Of a stretch of 64,000 nucleotides of DNA, positions 54,037-64,000 are shown in pieces (position 1 is the first letter of the stretch; every line of letters begins with the position of its first letter). Origin of the DNA: Chaetoderma sp. LZ-2023a (Eukaryota > Mollusca > Caudofoveata > Chaetodermatida > Chaetodermatidae); NCBI GenBank assembly GCA_034401795.1, contig JAVVLW010002688.1, forward strand, positions 62,001-126,000, written 5' to 3'. A model generated the notes under the pieces. That model was not told where the DNA came from. It ran no database searches and saw nothing but the letters and a program-made list of their open reading frames with translations. The position numbers were made by a program, and so were the translations under genes.

Positions 54037-54398
54037 AGATCCATTTCTAGCTATGCCCCGCCCATCTCCAGCTAAACTCCGCCTACGCTTTGCCCGTTTT
54101 GGGATCGATTTATATACGCTGTACCCTGAATTCTAACAATCTCATTTTCAAGGTAACTAGACAGGTAAGCTGATGAATATTTTGAAACTAATTTGATTGG
54201 CAGCAGCAGCGCCCAGTCAAATTAGTTTCAACGTAATCAACAGAATGGGGTTTTAAATGGCAAATCCATCAAAGACCTACTATTCGTACACTTGACGGAC
54301 ATTTAAATGTTCATGACGGAGCTAAATTCGTCAGACCATACGCCCATATGTGACGTAATTGTTCATGACGTCACATATTTGATTGATAGATCGGATCC
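54037..54398 (+). mobile_element. Family A subfamily 2 MITE immediately after the gene 2 transmembrane exon
   Basis: It starts GATCCATTTCTAGCTATGC (A end) 12 bp after the donor and ends GATAGATCGGATCC (B end). The core retains TTTTGAAACTAATTTGATTG and AGCAGCGCCCAGTCAAATTA, and the B side has TGACGTCA. Host flanks match those of the gene 1 copy at 18127-18419, but the element is inverted relative to it. Confidence 0.85.
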
Positions 54399-54594
54399 CT
54401 CTAATAACTGATACGCTCTAGCAAGATAGCAAGTAGTAGATGACATAACTGTATCGTGACATATGCAAGTTGAAGATAGCAGATGTATAAGTTTGGTCAG
54501 CCTTACTACATCAACTAGTAACAGGGCGTTGAGAACTGTCTTAATCTCGTATTCATGTTCTCACTTCTTCTAAATTATCTTCCAATTATATTCT

Positions 54595-54690
54595 CTGCTG
54601 ATAATTGAATGTCGGAAATACTTCTTAAATTACAGTTCTAGTTGTCGGCTTACCCTAATCTAGAGGAAAGATATACATTGACAAAGGACA
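54595..54690 (+). repeat. Small repeat shared with 22140-22220
   Basis: ATAATTGAATGTCGG, GTCGGCTTACCCTAATCTAG and ATATACATTGACAAAG match the minus strand of 22140-22220. It lies directly next to the right inverted-repeat arm. Confidence 0.55.
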
Positions 54691-54698
54691 TTGACATC

Positions 54699-54945
54699 GC
54701 GAGGAGCGATGGAGACAGGGAGCGAGAATGGGGGGGGGGGTGTAGAGGGTGAGAGAGGAGTAGAATAAACGTCAATATGATGGACCCATTTCAAGGACTA
54801 ATATTCTCTAAGACAGGCACTGTTTTATGACCATATATGGAGTTAAAAATTAATGTGGCTAATACTGTACCATATTCTCCATCCCTGTACCGTCTCCTGC
54901 TCATATAGCTGCTTGATCCATAATATGCGCCAGCAAGAATCGCAG
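54699..54945 (-). repeat. Right arm of the 248-bp inverted repeat
   Basis: It is the reverse complement of 52072-52319 with a single homopolymer difference. It carries an antisense copy of 75 bp of exon 3 and its donor. It ends abruptly at AATCGCAG, after which unrelated intron sequence starts. Confidence 0.9.
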
Positions 54946-55041
54946 GGGCATTGATTTAGGAGGATCCCACATATTAACGTCAATGTGGAACGGGTGTATT
55001 CTGAAACAAAAACCTAATCGTGGCATGTTATTTATTCGCAG

Positions 55042-55133
55042 GAAGAAGTCAGAATGATGTTGCTGTAGTAGGAAGTGACTCGTTTCAACCATACCAGGCC
55101 AGCGGACAGCCATACTCTGGCTGGATTTCATAA
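55042..55133 (+). CDS. Gene 2 exon 6: short cytoplasmic tail exon, possibly untranslated
   Basis: Acceptor TTTATTCGCAG is shared with gene 1. The phase completes Gly and gives GRSQNDVAVVGSDSFQPYQ followed by ASGQPYSGWIS and a TAA. QPYxxSGQPYSG is a Pro/Tyr-containing tail as in Shisa-type proteins. Because exon 5 has a TAG 11 nt before its end, this exon would be translated only by readthrough or alternative splicing. Otherwise it is 3' untranslated. The stop at 55131 merges into a dispersed repeat. Confidence 0.45.
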
Positions 55134-55134
55134 A

Positions 55135-57910
55135 GCTTCGAAATTGGCCGATCGGCTTCCTTTGAACAAACTTAGATCCATATGCCTTAAGGATGCTTCC
55201 TGCCACATATACTTGAAATCAGCCCCATGGTTCTCAATAAGAATACATTTTAAATTTCCCATTGCTTTAGTATGTGAGTTTTTTGGCGGGAAAATTATCC
55301 AAACTAATTATATTAACTAAACCGTTTATCCGACAGTTTCGAAAATGGCAAATTTGAAATCAGAATAACCAAAAATGGCCCGATCCGTTTATCAGTTCTT
55401 GAGAAGTCATTTTCGCGAAAACTAGGTCATCCAAGATGGCCGCCGAACCTTTTAGCCAATCAAATTCCCTTCAACAAACTTGGTTCAGCTCTTCTCCTAG
55501 ATCATATTCATGAATTTGGAATCCATGCCTCAAGCGGTTTCGGAGAAGATATTTCTAAAAATCGGCCAAAATCCAAAATGACCGCTGAATCTGTATGCCC
55601 TAAGGATTGTTCCTGCCAAATATAATTGAAATCGGCCCAGTGTTTATCGAGAAGACATTTTAAATTTCCCATTGCTTTAGTATTGGAGCTTTGGGCGGAA
55701 AAATGATCCAAGATGGCCGCCAAACTGTTTATCCAACAGGTTCAAAAATGGCAAATTTGAAATCAGAATACCCAAAAACATATATAAAACCAATCTTGGC
55801 TTCAAAATCCATCAAATAATAAAATCCAATATGGCCGCCAGACACGCTACGTTTTGATTGGCCAACGGCGGCCATGTTTTTTTTACGGATCCACTTCCCT
55901 TGAAAAAACTTTAATGGCCCTTAGTCCCTAAGCATATCTCCCAAATTTCGTCCCGATCCCTTCACAGGTTCTGGAGGACAAGTCGTTTTTTTGCGAAACC
56001 TATGTCATTCAAGATGGCCACCAAACTATTTGGCCAATCAAGGTCTTTTGAACAAACTTGGTTCAATCTTCCCATAGATGATATTTCATGAGTACTGTTT
56101 TTAATCGATCCCCCAGGCGGTTTCGGAGAAGATTTTTTGATGAATTTTGAGGCCGAAATTGGTTTTATATATATTTTGGGTATTCTGATTTCAAATTTGT
56201 CATTTTCGAAACAGTCGGATAAACGGTTTGGCGGGCAATATTGGATAATTTCCCCGCCAAAAGCTCCCATGCTAAAGCAATGGGAAATTTAAAATGTCTT
56301 CTCGAGACCCACGGGATCGATTTCAAGTATATGTGGCAGGAATCATCCTTACGGCATAGGGATCCAAGTTTGTTCAAAGGAATCAGCGGCCATCTTGGAA
56401 TTTGGCCTATTTTTCAAACGGCTTTAAAATCTTTTCTGAACCCATTTTAGCAATCAATTCAAAAGTCATGAAATATGATCTAGTGCAAGTGCTGAATCAA
56501 TTTTGTTCACGGAAACGTGATTGGCCAAATCATTCGGCTGCCATCTTGGATGTCATAGTTTTCGCGATAACGACGTCTTCCCCAGAACCGCTGAATGAAT
56601 TGGGCCCAAAATTGGGAAATATCATTAGGGCCAAAGCCCCATTATAGTTTGTTCAAGGGAACCTGATGGGTAAAAAATGGCCAATTAAAATGTGACGCCT
56701 TTGGCTGCCATTTTGGATTTTTTTATTTGATGGATTTTCAAGCCAAAATTGGTTTTAGATAGGTTTTTGAGTATGCTGATTTCCAATTTAACACTTTCGA
56801 AACTGTCGGATAAACGGTTAGTCGGCCATCTTGGATCATTTTCCCACCAAATGCACCCATACTAAAGAATTGGGAAATTTTTAAAATGTCTTCTCGAGAA
56901 CCACTGGACCGATTTCAAGTATATTGTGGCACGAAGCATTCTTAGGGCATAGAGATCCATGTTTGTTCAAACAAAGCTGATCGGCCAATTTGGCCGGTAG
57001 CCCTCTTGGATTCTGGCTGATTTTTATAAACGTCTAAAAATCTCCGAAACCGTTTCGGGGATTGATTTCAATCTCATGAAATATTTGGTCGGGTAAGAGC
57101 TCAAACAAGTTTGTTCATGGGAACTTGATTGGCCAAATGGTTCTGCGGCCATCTTGGATAACCTAGTTTTCGCTAAAATGACTTCTCCAGAACTGGCGGA
57201 CGGGTCGGGACAAAATTTGGGACTAAATTGGTGTTTGCTCCATGGATATATATCAAAACAATATGTCCGCCATGAATCAATCAAAATTTTGCTTTTTGGT
57301 GGCCATCTGGTATTTTCTGCAAATTTCTGAGAAAATTCCGGCCTGATTAAATATCTCTGTTGTAGAGATATCATTGACCAACAGAATGGACTGGTTCTTT
57401 GTGAGAAGGCCTATAAGCTTATACCATTTTGCTCTTGCTCGCCATACTGGAGTTTGTACTCCTCTGACATCTGCAGAAGACAATTCATAGAATGTTACAA
57501 TAGCAAAATGTAGCAAAATAAAAACTTTTTGAACACAGATATACGCCTGCAATTTTGTTCACATATCGGATGGTGATATGACGTGAACATTGTTAGCAAT
57601 TTGGCAAACCAGGTCTGAAAATTTGTATTGAGTGCATGATAATTTTGTGGGAAGGGGAAAGGGAAATGCCAATATTTCTTGTTTAAATCAAGTGATGTCA
57701 ACAGTGTTTGCACTCCTGAAATGGACAGTAGATAGGTGGAATAAACAGCCTTAACCGCATTAGTAAATTGATGGTTCCCCTGGGCCAATTTTAGCAAAAC
57801 CTGGTTAAACCTTCTTCAGAGAAATTTTATTGGTAATTTTTCCAGGGGGCATCTCATTTTGTACGGTTGTGCCAGTGCCCAACAATTACAGGTGAGCGAT
57901 ACAGGCTCCT
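55135..57910. repeat. Tandem/inverted array of CCAAGATGGCCGCC-type repeat units
   Basis: Phrases TTTGTTCAAAG or TTTGAACAAAC, CATATACTTGAAATC, AAATTTCCCATTGCTTTAG, CCAAGATGGCCGCC and TTTCGAAACTGTCGGATAAA recur on both strands. The units face one another around 55950. The right end (57868-57910) has AGGTGAGCGATACAGGCTCC and TTGGGC, the inverted GAGGCCCAAGG tag seen at 30898. This is the largest dispersed element right of gene 2. Frames inside are not called. Confidence 0.65.
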
Positions 57911-57914
57911 TGGG

Positions 57915-58126
57915 CTTCTTGCAATTTTAGAAAGTGCCGTTTTGTGTAGCGCGCGTTCGTTTAGGTGCACGCGCATAGTCTTCTTCAGATTCCCTATATT
58001 CATACCGTATTCATATTGCGGGTGTCGTCATCCACTTCAAGGCAGACAAAATTGTCTGATGCCATCAAAGGCGTCAATGAATTAATACTGCATTTAGGTC
58101 GTATCTTATTTGTTTATCTTATATCA

Positions 58127-58201
<75 letters not shown>

Positions 58202-58590
58202 GTCATTAACATGCCAGTCATGTTGATATTTCAAATCTAGATTCTGAACAAAGAACCATTAATTCTAAATTTTAACTGACATAAAATCATACATGCTGTT
58301 ATAAATTCAAAGGATTATCCAATGGTCCATGTCCGTCATAGGTTCCAAATGATTCTTCAACTTGGATATGGGATGTACCCGGATCTAATCTTCAGTTAAC
58401 TAACAGTATTTATGATTCTGAAGTATAATTAAATCGTCTGTGATATTCTTTGAGGATTGATATAAGTGGAATCAGATCAAAGAATTGACTTGATGTGATT
58501 AATATCAAAGCTCAAAGAACGAGCAGGGATTGGATCAACCAGGATTACTCGTCAGCTGATAATGGGTTTTTTCAATGCAGATATAACGTC
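57915..58590. other. Intergenic, with an (ATT)n microsatellite
   Basis: 58125-58200 is about 25 ATT units. No gene is seen. The Ile-rich frame is an artefact. Confidence 0.7.
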
Positions 58591-58593
58591 GTC

Positions 58594-58780
58594 ATTCAAC
58601 AGAAGTTTCAATAGAGGGATTGAGCAGTTATTTCAGATCACAGATTCTGAAACCGTGGTTCGATAGAACCATATACATCTTCACACAATACATCATTTAT
58701 AAGAATTATGATTATCAGGCTTTCAGAATTTGTGATCTGAAATAACTGCTAACTCCCTCTATTGAAACGTCTGTTGAATA
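58594..58780. repeat. Inverted repeat with about 50-60 bp arms
   Basis: The left arm ATTCAACAGAAGTTTCAATA, GAGCAGTTATTTCAGATCAC, AGATTCTGAAA is mirrored by TTTCAGAATTTGTGATCTGA, AATAACTGCT and TATTGAAACGTCTGTTGAAT. Arms are separated by about 77 bp. A family A-like arm end (CTAAAACTAATTTGAAAG) follows, so it may be a derived foldback element. Confidence 0.8.
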
Positions 58781-59127
58781 TCGCTAAAACTAATTTGAAA
58801 GAAACAAGAACCCTATGATGACGAAGTTATATCTGGATTGAAACAACCATTATTGATTTAATTTGAATTGTCAATAATAATAGTAATAAATAATAATAAT
58901 AATCGTTAGTTATTGAGGGTAACACTTCAAGTACACGGCCTGATCTAGCAGAGGCTCTCACTAACATATATACATAATTTTTTATACAATATGTACAAAC
59001 TTAAACATCTATGTACAGACAAGGAACTTACGGAATGTATTTCTATTTTGCAGCATCATTTTCTTTCTTTTATTTTTTATGCTCCCCAAAAAAAATTTCA
59101 CGGATTATATAGTCGCCGCTTTGTCCG

Positions 59128-60010
59128 TCCGTCCGTCCGTCTGTCCGTCCGTCCGTTCGACCGTCCGTCCGTTCACCATATATAAGTTTGTCCGGGGCAT
59201 AGTTTCAAGACTTTTTCACATATGGTCACCAAACTTGGTATGTGGATGCATCTTAGGGGGAATGTGTGCGGAGTATGAAAAGTAGGTCAAAAGTAGGTCA
59301 AAAGTAGGTCATGCTGACCTACTTTTCATGGTTGACTGAATACCACAGAAAATGTTTGTCCGGGGCACAGTTTCAAGGCTTTTTCACATATGGTCACCAA
59401 ACTTGGTATATGGATGCATCGTAGGGAGAAGGTGTGCGGAGTATAAAAAGAAGGTCAAAATTAGGTCATGCTGACCTACTTTTCATGGTCGACTGAACAT
59501 CACAGAAAATGTTTGTCCGGAGCATAGTTTCAAGACATTGTTCACATATGGTCACCAAACTTGGTATGTGGATGCATATTAGGGAGACGGTGTGAGCAGT
59601 ATCAAAAGTAGGTCATGCTGACCTACCTTTCATGGTCGACTGAATATCACAGAAAATGTTTGTCCGTGCTATAGCTTCAAGACTTTTTCACATATGGTCA
59701 CCAAACTTGGTATGTGCATGCATCTTAGGGAGAAGGTGTGCACAGTATGAAAAGTAGGTCTGCTGACCTGCCTTTCATGGTCGACTGAATATTACAGAAA
59801 ATGTTTGTCCGGGCCATAGTTTCAAGACTGTTTCACATATGGTCACCAAACTTTGTATGGGGATGCATCTTAGGGAGAAGGTGTGCACAGTATGAAATGT
59901 AGGTCATGCTGACATACTTTTCATGGTCGACTGAATATCACAGAAAATGTTTCTCCGGGCCATAGGTTCAAGACTTTTTCACATATGGGCACCAAACTTG
60001 GTATTGATTA
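59128..60010. repeat. (CCGT)n tract followed by about six units of a 155-bp tandem repeat
   Basis: A CCGTCCGT tract (59128-59171) leads into units beginning TTGTCCGGGGCATAGTTTCA and containing TCACATATGGTCACCAAACT, GGATGCATCTTAGGGAGA, AAAGTAGGTCATGCTGACCT and ATGGTCGACTGAATATCAC. Starts are near 59187, 59356, 59511, 59658, 59803 and 59948. Within each unit AGGTCATGCTGACCT is a perfect palindrome. The last unit is cut off. Confidence 0.9.
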
Positions 60011-60014
60011 TTAC

Positions 60015-61085
60015 AGAAAATATCTCTGTTCAGTTTTTATATGTATTTTTCATATGGTGCCAAGCAAAGTCTAATTGTGTTTATTTAGAGAAACTTAGAT
60101 TTTGCTTTTATTAAGCTATCCTTAGCAAATTGTTCGTTAGGGAAAATCCCGCCAGACCAACAGAATGATGGCCTACCGAATCATTCCTACTCCCCAAATT
60201 GTGGATTTAACATCATTACCCCAAGCCAACAATATTTTAAGGATGGCCTAATATGGTGATATATCATTGACAATTTCAAGTTCGTCTCTCTGTGTCTAAG
60301 CCACAGTTCCAAACCTTTCCATGAACTATATGCCTTCGGGGTTAGCCATTCAGTTTCTCTGCAGAGTATGCCTTCGGGGAGCATACATCAATGTATTGAT
60401 TTTCCTTGTTTTACCGTATAATCATATAGTTTTCTGAATGTATTAAAGTAATAAATGAATATTAGTTGATCAAAATCTGTCTTTGTTTAAAATTGGTCTT
60501 ATAAGCTTTCCGTCGAGTTAAAGGGTTAACAATTCGCAATGGAAATCATATACATTCTAGCCTTCCCCTAGACGTCCGTTTTATCATTTCCATTTTGGGT
60601 TAAGAGTTTTGGCAATAAAATATTGGGTCATTTAACTCTGCCAACCGATGGCTATCCGACATTTTGAGTTGTACGCCGATTTCGTATTAACCATTTTCGG
60701 CCGAGGTGCAGAAGCTGCAGGACCCGAATTCATGAAACAAGTCTAAGCAAGGCACCCATTTCTCTACTTAGGTGATGTGCTTATTTTAAGCGGTATTCAT
60801 GAAACTGATTAACTACGTCAATGCCCTTAAATCTTGACTTAGAAATAAGACACCTCTGTAGGTGTCTGGGATTTGAGCGGAGTGGTCAAAACAGCATTAT
60901 ATAAGCAGTGTATCAAGTAGTTCGTTTTGGAAATAATATTGAATAGAAATTTTAATAGCAGGCACTATGAAATAGGAAGGAAGAAGGCTTGTTCTCCATC
61001 GGGAATGTACTTTTCGAGATCGTTTAAAACCACTAGATGAGTGCAATAAAGTTGAGATTTATCAAAGATACCGACTGTATATAGG
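60015..61085. other. Intergenic, one dispersed repeat shared with the right end
   Basis: 60718-60850 (CCCGAATTCATGAAAC, AAGCAAGGCAC, ATTCATGAAACTG) matches 63870-64000 and the very end of the window, where the next copy is cut. It is likely a small dispersed element. Nothing else is recognised. Confidence 0.45.
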
Positions 61086-61089
61086 AAGA

Positions 61090-61458
61090 CAATTCACCTT
61101 TCCAGCGTGTCCATCCATCATCTGACCTCGTATGACGTCATACTCAGCTAAGCGCGTGTATGATGACGTCGCAATCATTACGCAACAAAGGGTTCCATAT
61201 AGACCGTCATCAAATCTCAAAAGGTCCGACACGTTGTATGAATTGTATGTCTTTGTAATTCTTTGCTATTTAATAAACATGCCTCGGCAGCAACAGCATC
61301 CAGTCAAATTAGTTTCAAAATATTCAACAGATTATCTGTATTTTTTTTTTTAATTGATAGTCAGGTGTTCAGAGATCGATCGATCCCAACACGAGTGAGG
61401 TGTGGGTGGAGCTTAGCTAGAGATGGGCGGGGCATAGCTAAAACCGGAAAGGTTCATT
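61090..61458 (-). mobile_element. Family A MITE, full ends, one core arm
   Basis: It starts AATTCACCTTTCCAGCG and ends CCGGAAAGGTTCATT, with ATT at both boundaries. The B side has TGACGTCA. The core keeps GGCAGCAACAGCATCCAG with TTTCAAAATATTCAAC. The A side has GATCGATCGATCCCAAC. Confidence 0.9.
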
Positions 61459-61504
61459 GTAGAGCCCACAACATGGGATAATTCAGTCATTACTCTAGAT
61501 AGCA

Positions 61505-61560
61505 TTCACAACTAGCTAGAGATGGACGGGGCATAACTAAAAATGGAAGGGTCCATTGTT
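61505..61560 (-). mobile_element. Family A solo A end
   Basis: CTAGCTAGAGATGGACGGGG, then CATAACTAAAAATGGAAGGG and TCCATT. Only the terminal 55 bp are present. Confidence 0.8.
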
Positions 61561-61992
61561 AATCGTGCCGATGATCTAGATGACATACTTCATCCAATGT
61601 CCAAAGAAGTTATGCTCCTTTACCAAAACTGTTTGTTGCCCTACGATTTTTTTTACAACTATGTCATTTTAGGGCAATTGGTGACGCCATTCACGTTTCA
61701 CAGTCAACTAACTGTCGGCTTGTTTAAGTTTCAGTTTCCTTTTATTCACTCAGGCCATTACAAAATGGCATGTGAGGCAAATAAAGTATGGTACATTTGT
61801 ACATCAGAGGTTTAAGCAGTGTTGCTACATTTGTCGCCTAGAGCTGTACAGATTCCAAAAGACGTAGCGTATCAAATATATAGGTGAATTCTGCAACATT
61901 GCACCATTGGTGTCAGCTCTTGGATTAATCGATTGGAGCGATATATGGATTATGGGTCCATTTGATCGTTATCAAATCCAAAAGTGAACAAA

Positions 61993-62306
<314 letters not shown>

Positions 62307-62309
62307 TGG

Positions 62310-63120
62310 CATCATCTGTAACTACACTGCTGTACCTCTCATGTAATTCTGTAGAGTTGGAGAATAAAGTCATTCATTCATTGTAATAATACATTCATTG
62401 CAAAGAGAAAGAACAATCATTCGATTAACCCCGTTCAGCGACGTCTAGGGTGGTGAGCGAAGCACAATTTCATTGGGCCTTGGCACTCCACAGTCATGTG
62501 GGTAGTCCACATATCACATCTATTTGAAATGTGACTAACGGTTTTGGAAATTTGGGCGCGACAGAAGAACTGGCAGGTAGACGGAGGCGCTCACAATATC
62601 CCTCACAGTTTTTTTTAGTTGTGGTGATAAGAAAGCGTTATTCTCATAATAGTGTGCATCCCTTAGAATTAAGATGCTAGAGATTCATGTATATTGACAT
62701 CTCATTTTAGCCATTATTACCCTAGGAAGTGCCCGGAGATGTATTTTCTCTCATCATAGATTCTTTACCTTTTTTTAAAAGAGATCTCTTAAGAGAGTTT
62801 TTCTTTTTCCATCAAATTGTTTTCCATCCCCGTTATAGATTTCTCCTTTTCTGATTTTAATTTTTCACATGCAAATTACTTGTGGTGTTTTTTTCAATGT
62901 CTCCATTATTTCGCATATGATATGTTGATGGTGTATTTTCGTTCATTTGTTGACACGGATTTATACATCGCCACATTGAAAGAAGATCGTGCGGATGTAG
63001 AAGAGCTTCCACTGGTACAGTTGAAGAGATGAAACATCCGGTTGTCCCATCGGAGATAAGTGAAACTATGGAATTTCTAGCTTATTAATCTCGATACACA
63101 CGTGCAACATTAATATAAAG
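62310..63120. other. Intergenic, nothing recognised
   Basis: No domain-bearing frame or family is seen. The 71-codon frame at 62817 has no recognisable product. Confidence 0.4.
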
Positions 63121-63154
63121 TCGTCGACGTCAGCGTCGTAGTATCAGAAGCTGT

Positions 63155-63213
63155 GGCGGCGGTGGCGGCTGTGGCAGCAGCAACAACAGCAGCAGCAACA
63201 GCGGCAGCAGCAG

Positions 63214-63251
<38 letters not shown>

Positions 63252-63335
63252 GCAGCAGCAGCAGCAGCAGCAGGGGTGTTGTTGTTAGTAGTGGTGGTTG
63301 TGGTGGGGTGGTGGTGGTGCTGGGGTGCTGGTGAT
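63155..63335. repeat. Imperfect GCA/ACA/GTT/GGT trinucleotide tract
   Basis: GCAGCAACA, 14 or so ACA, eight GCA, then GTTGTT and GGTGGTGG follow one another. Ala, Thr, Val and Leu runs result in several frames. Confidence 0.9.
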
Positions 63336-63425
63336 TGTGGCAACACACTCCCCTTCCGCATTTGTGGTACCCTACTCCGCCAGAAAAATCTCAGTATCAT
63401 AATTTGTAAACCACGCAGATGCAAC

Positions 63426-63500
63426 CGGTCGAATATTTTGAAAATAATTAGATTTTCAGTTGTTTCTGCATTGAAAGCAACAGCTTTCAGTCGATTATTT
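63426..63500. mobile_element. Family A core relic
   Basis: GTCGAATATTTTGAAAATAA and CAGTTGTTTCTGCATTGAAAG with AGCAACAGCTTTCAGTCGA form a diverged palindrome like that of 35366-35470. Confidence 0.6.
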
Positions 63501-64000
63501 GTTGTTTTAAGCTAAGAAAGATCAATATAACTTATCGTTTAAATATACATCCTGATTCAAGAGGTTTAGTTTGGCGTAAAGTTGCTAATACCAATACAGA
63601 CGGACGGACAGACGCGACGAGTGTGACAGTTATGCATGAAACATCGCCTCAACGTAAGGAAGAAGTCTACCAATTATCATTAAAATAGGGGGAAATCATG
63701 GCGATGTACGACTGCATTAAGGCTAACCTCACCGTGACTGATCGCCAAGTCAGAGAAATGTGACATAAATGTCACTGAAATGAGCATGATATGAACATAC
63801 GTTCCGAGCAACGAGCGGAGGTTTTAAGTGGGGAACTAATATTTATTCGCTGTGCTTTAGCAGGCAAGGCACTTATACCTTTTCATGAATCTCAACATAA
63901 GTAAGGCGCTTACTAAAGTTCAGCAACTAGAATTAACATCGTCTTAAATTAAGACGTCGGGCCCGAATTCATGAAACTTCTTAAGTCCTAGCAAGGCACT

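Noticed and set aside
61543-61815. 90-codon frame starting inside a family A end
   Set aside because: The start codon belongs to the repeat terminus and the rest has no recognisable domain.

Overview
This is a window of animal nuclear DNA, most likely from a marine invertebrate. It has large introns packed with transposons, LINEs, a Penelope-like element and very long microsatellites. A dispersed repeat reading GAGGCCCAAGGGCCC followed by CTGTATCGCTC resembles repeats I associate with molluscs and other lophotrochozoans, so I lean that way without certainty. There are no bacterial features, CRISPR arrays or rRNA genes. Nearly all long open frames are microsatellites or transposon remains.

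The host content that can be defended is a pair of paralogous genes on the + strand. Gene 2 can be followed through six exons: 30784-30847, 49379-49496, 52049-52146, 52595-52742, 53904-54025 and 55042-55133. Every splice phase fits. The order is signal peptide, Gly/Arg/Lys-rich stretch, Ala/Gly-Tyr-rich hydrophobic patch followed by an Arg-rich patch, six-cysteine ectodomain (Shisa or CX-module type), single transmembrane segment and a short tail. Gene 1 keeps the last four exons (3755-3852, 8664-8811, 17992-18113, 23201-23628). The first three have exactly the same lengths and phases as in gene 2. Its first two exons would lie left of the window. The N-terminal half looks superficially like the vertebrate Shadoo/prion layout. 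A nested single-exon frame at 5897 carries a PC4-type single-strand DNA-binding domain.

The introns and the right-hand flank are a museum of repeats. The dominant one, called family A here, is a roughly 300-400 bp element without coding capacity. It has short inverted termini, a perfect-arm palindrome in its core and repeated TGACGTCA octamers in one half. More than twenty whole or partial copies are present. One interrupts the Penelope-like element at 870-3270. Others bracket the transmembrane exon of both paralogs, and the copy just after that exon sits at the same site but in opposite orientation in the two genes. Smaller palindromic families (B, C, D), a tRNA-derived SINE, a 5'-truncated CR1/Jockey-type LINE (18660-21255) and many tandem arrays fill the rest.

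Between 37048 and about 45300, inside intron 1 of gene 2, lies a broken Polinton-like fossil. An I-type LINE with RNase H (40367-44257, minus strand) is inserted into it, bounded by an 11-bp target duplication. Two further fossil coding fragments lie at 12441 and 47139. Right of 55135 no gene is evident, only repeats.
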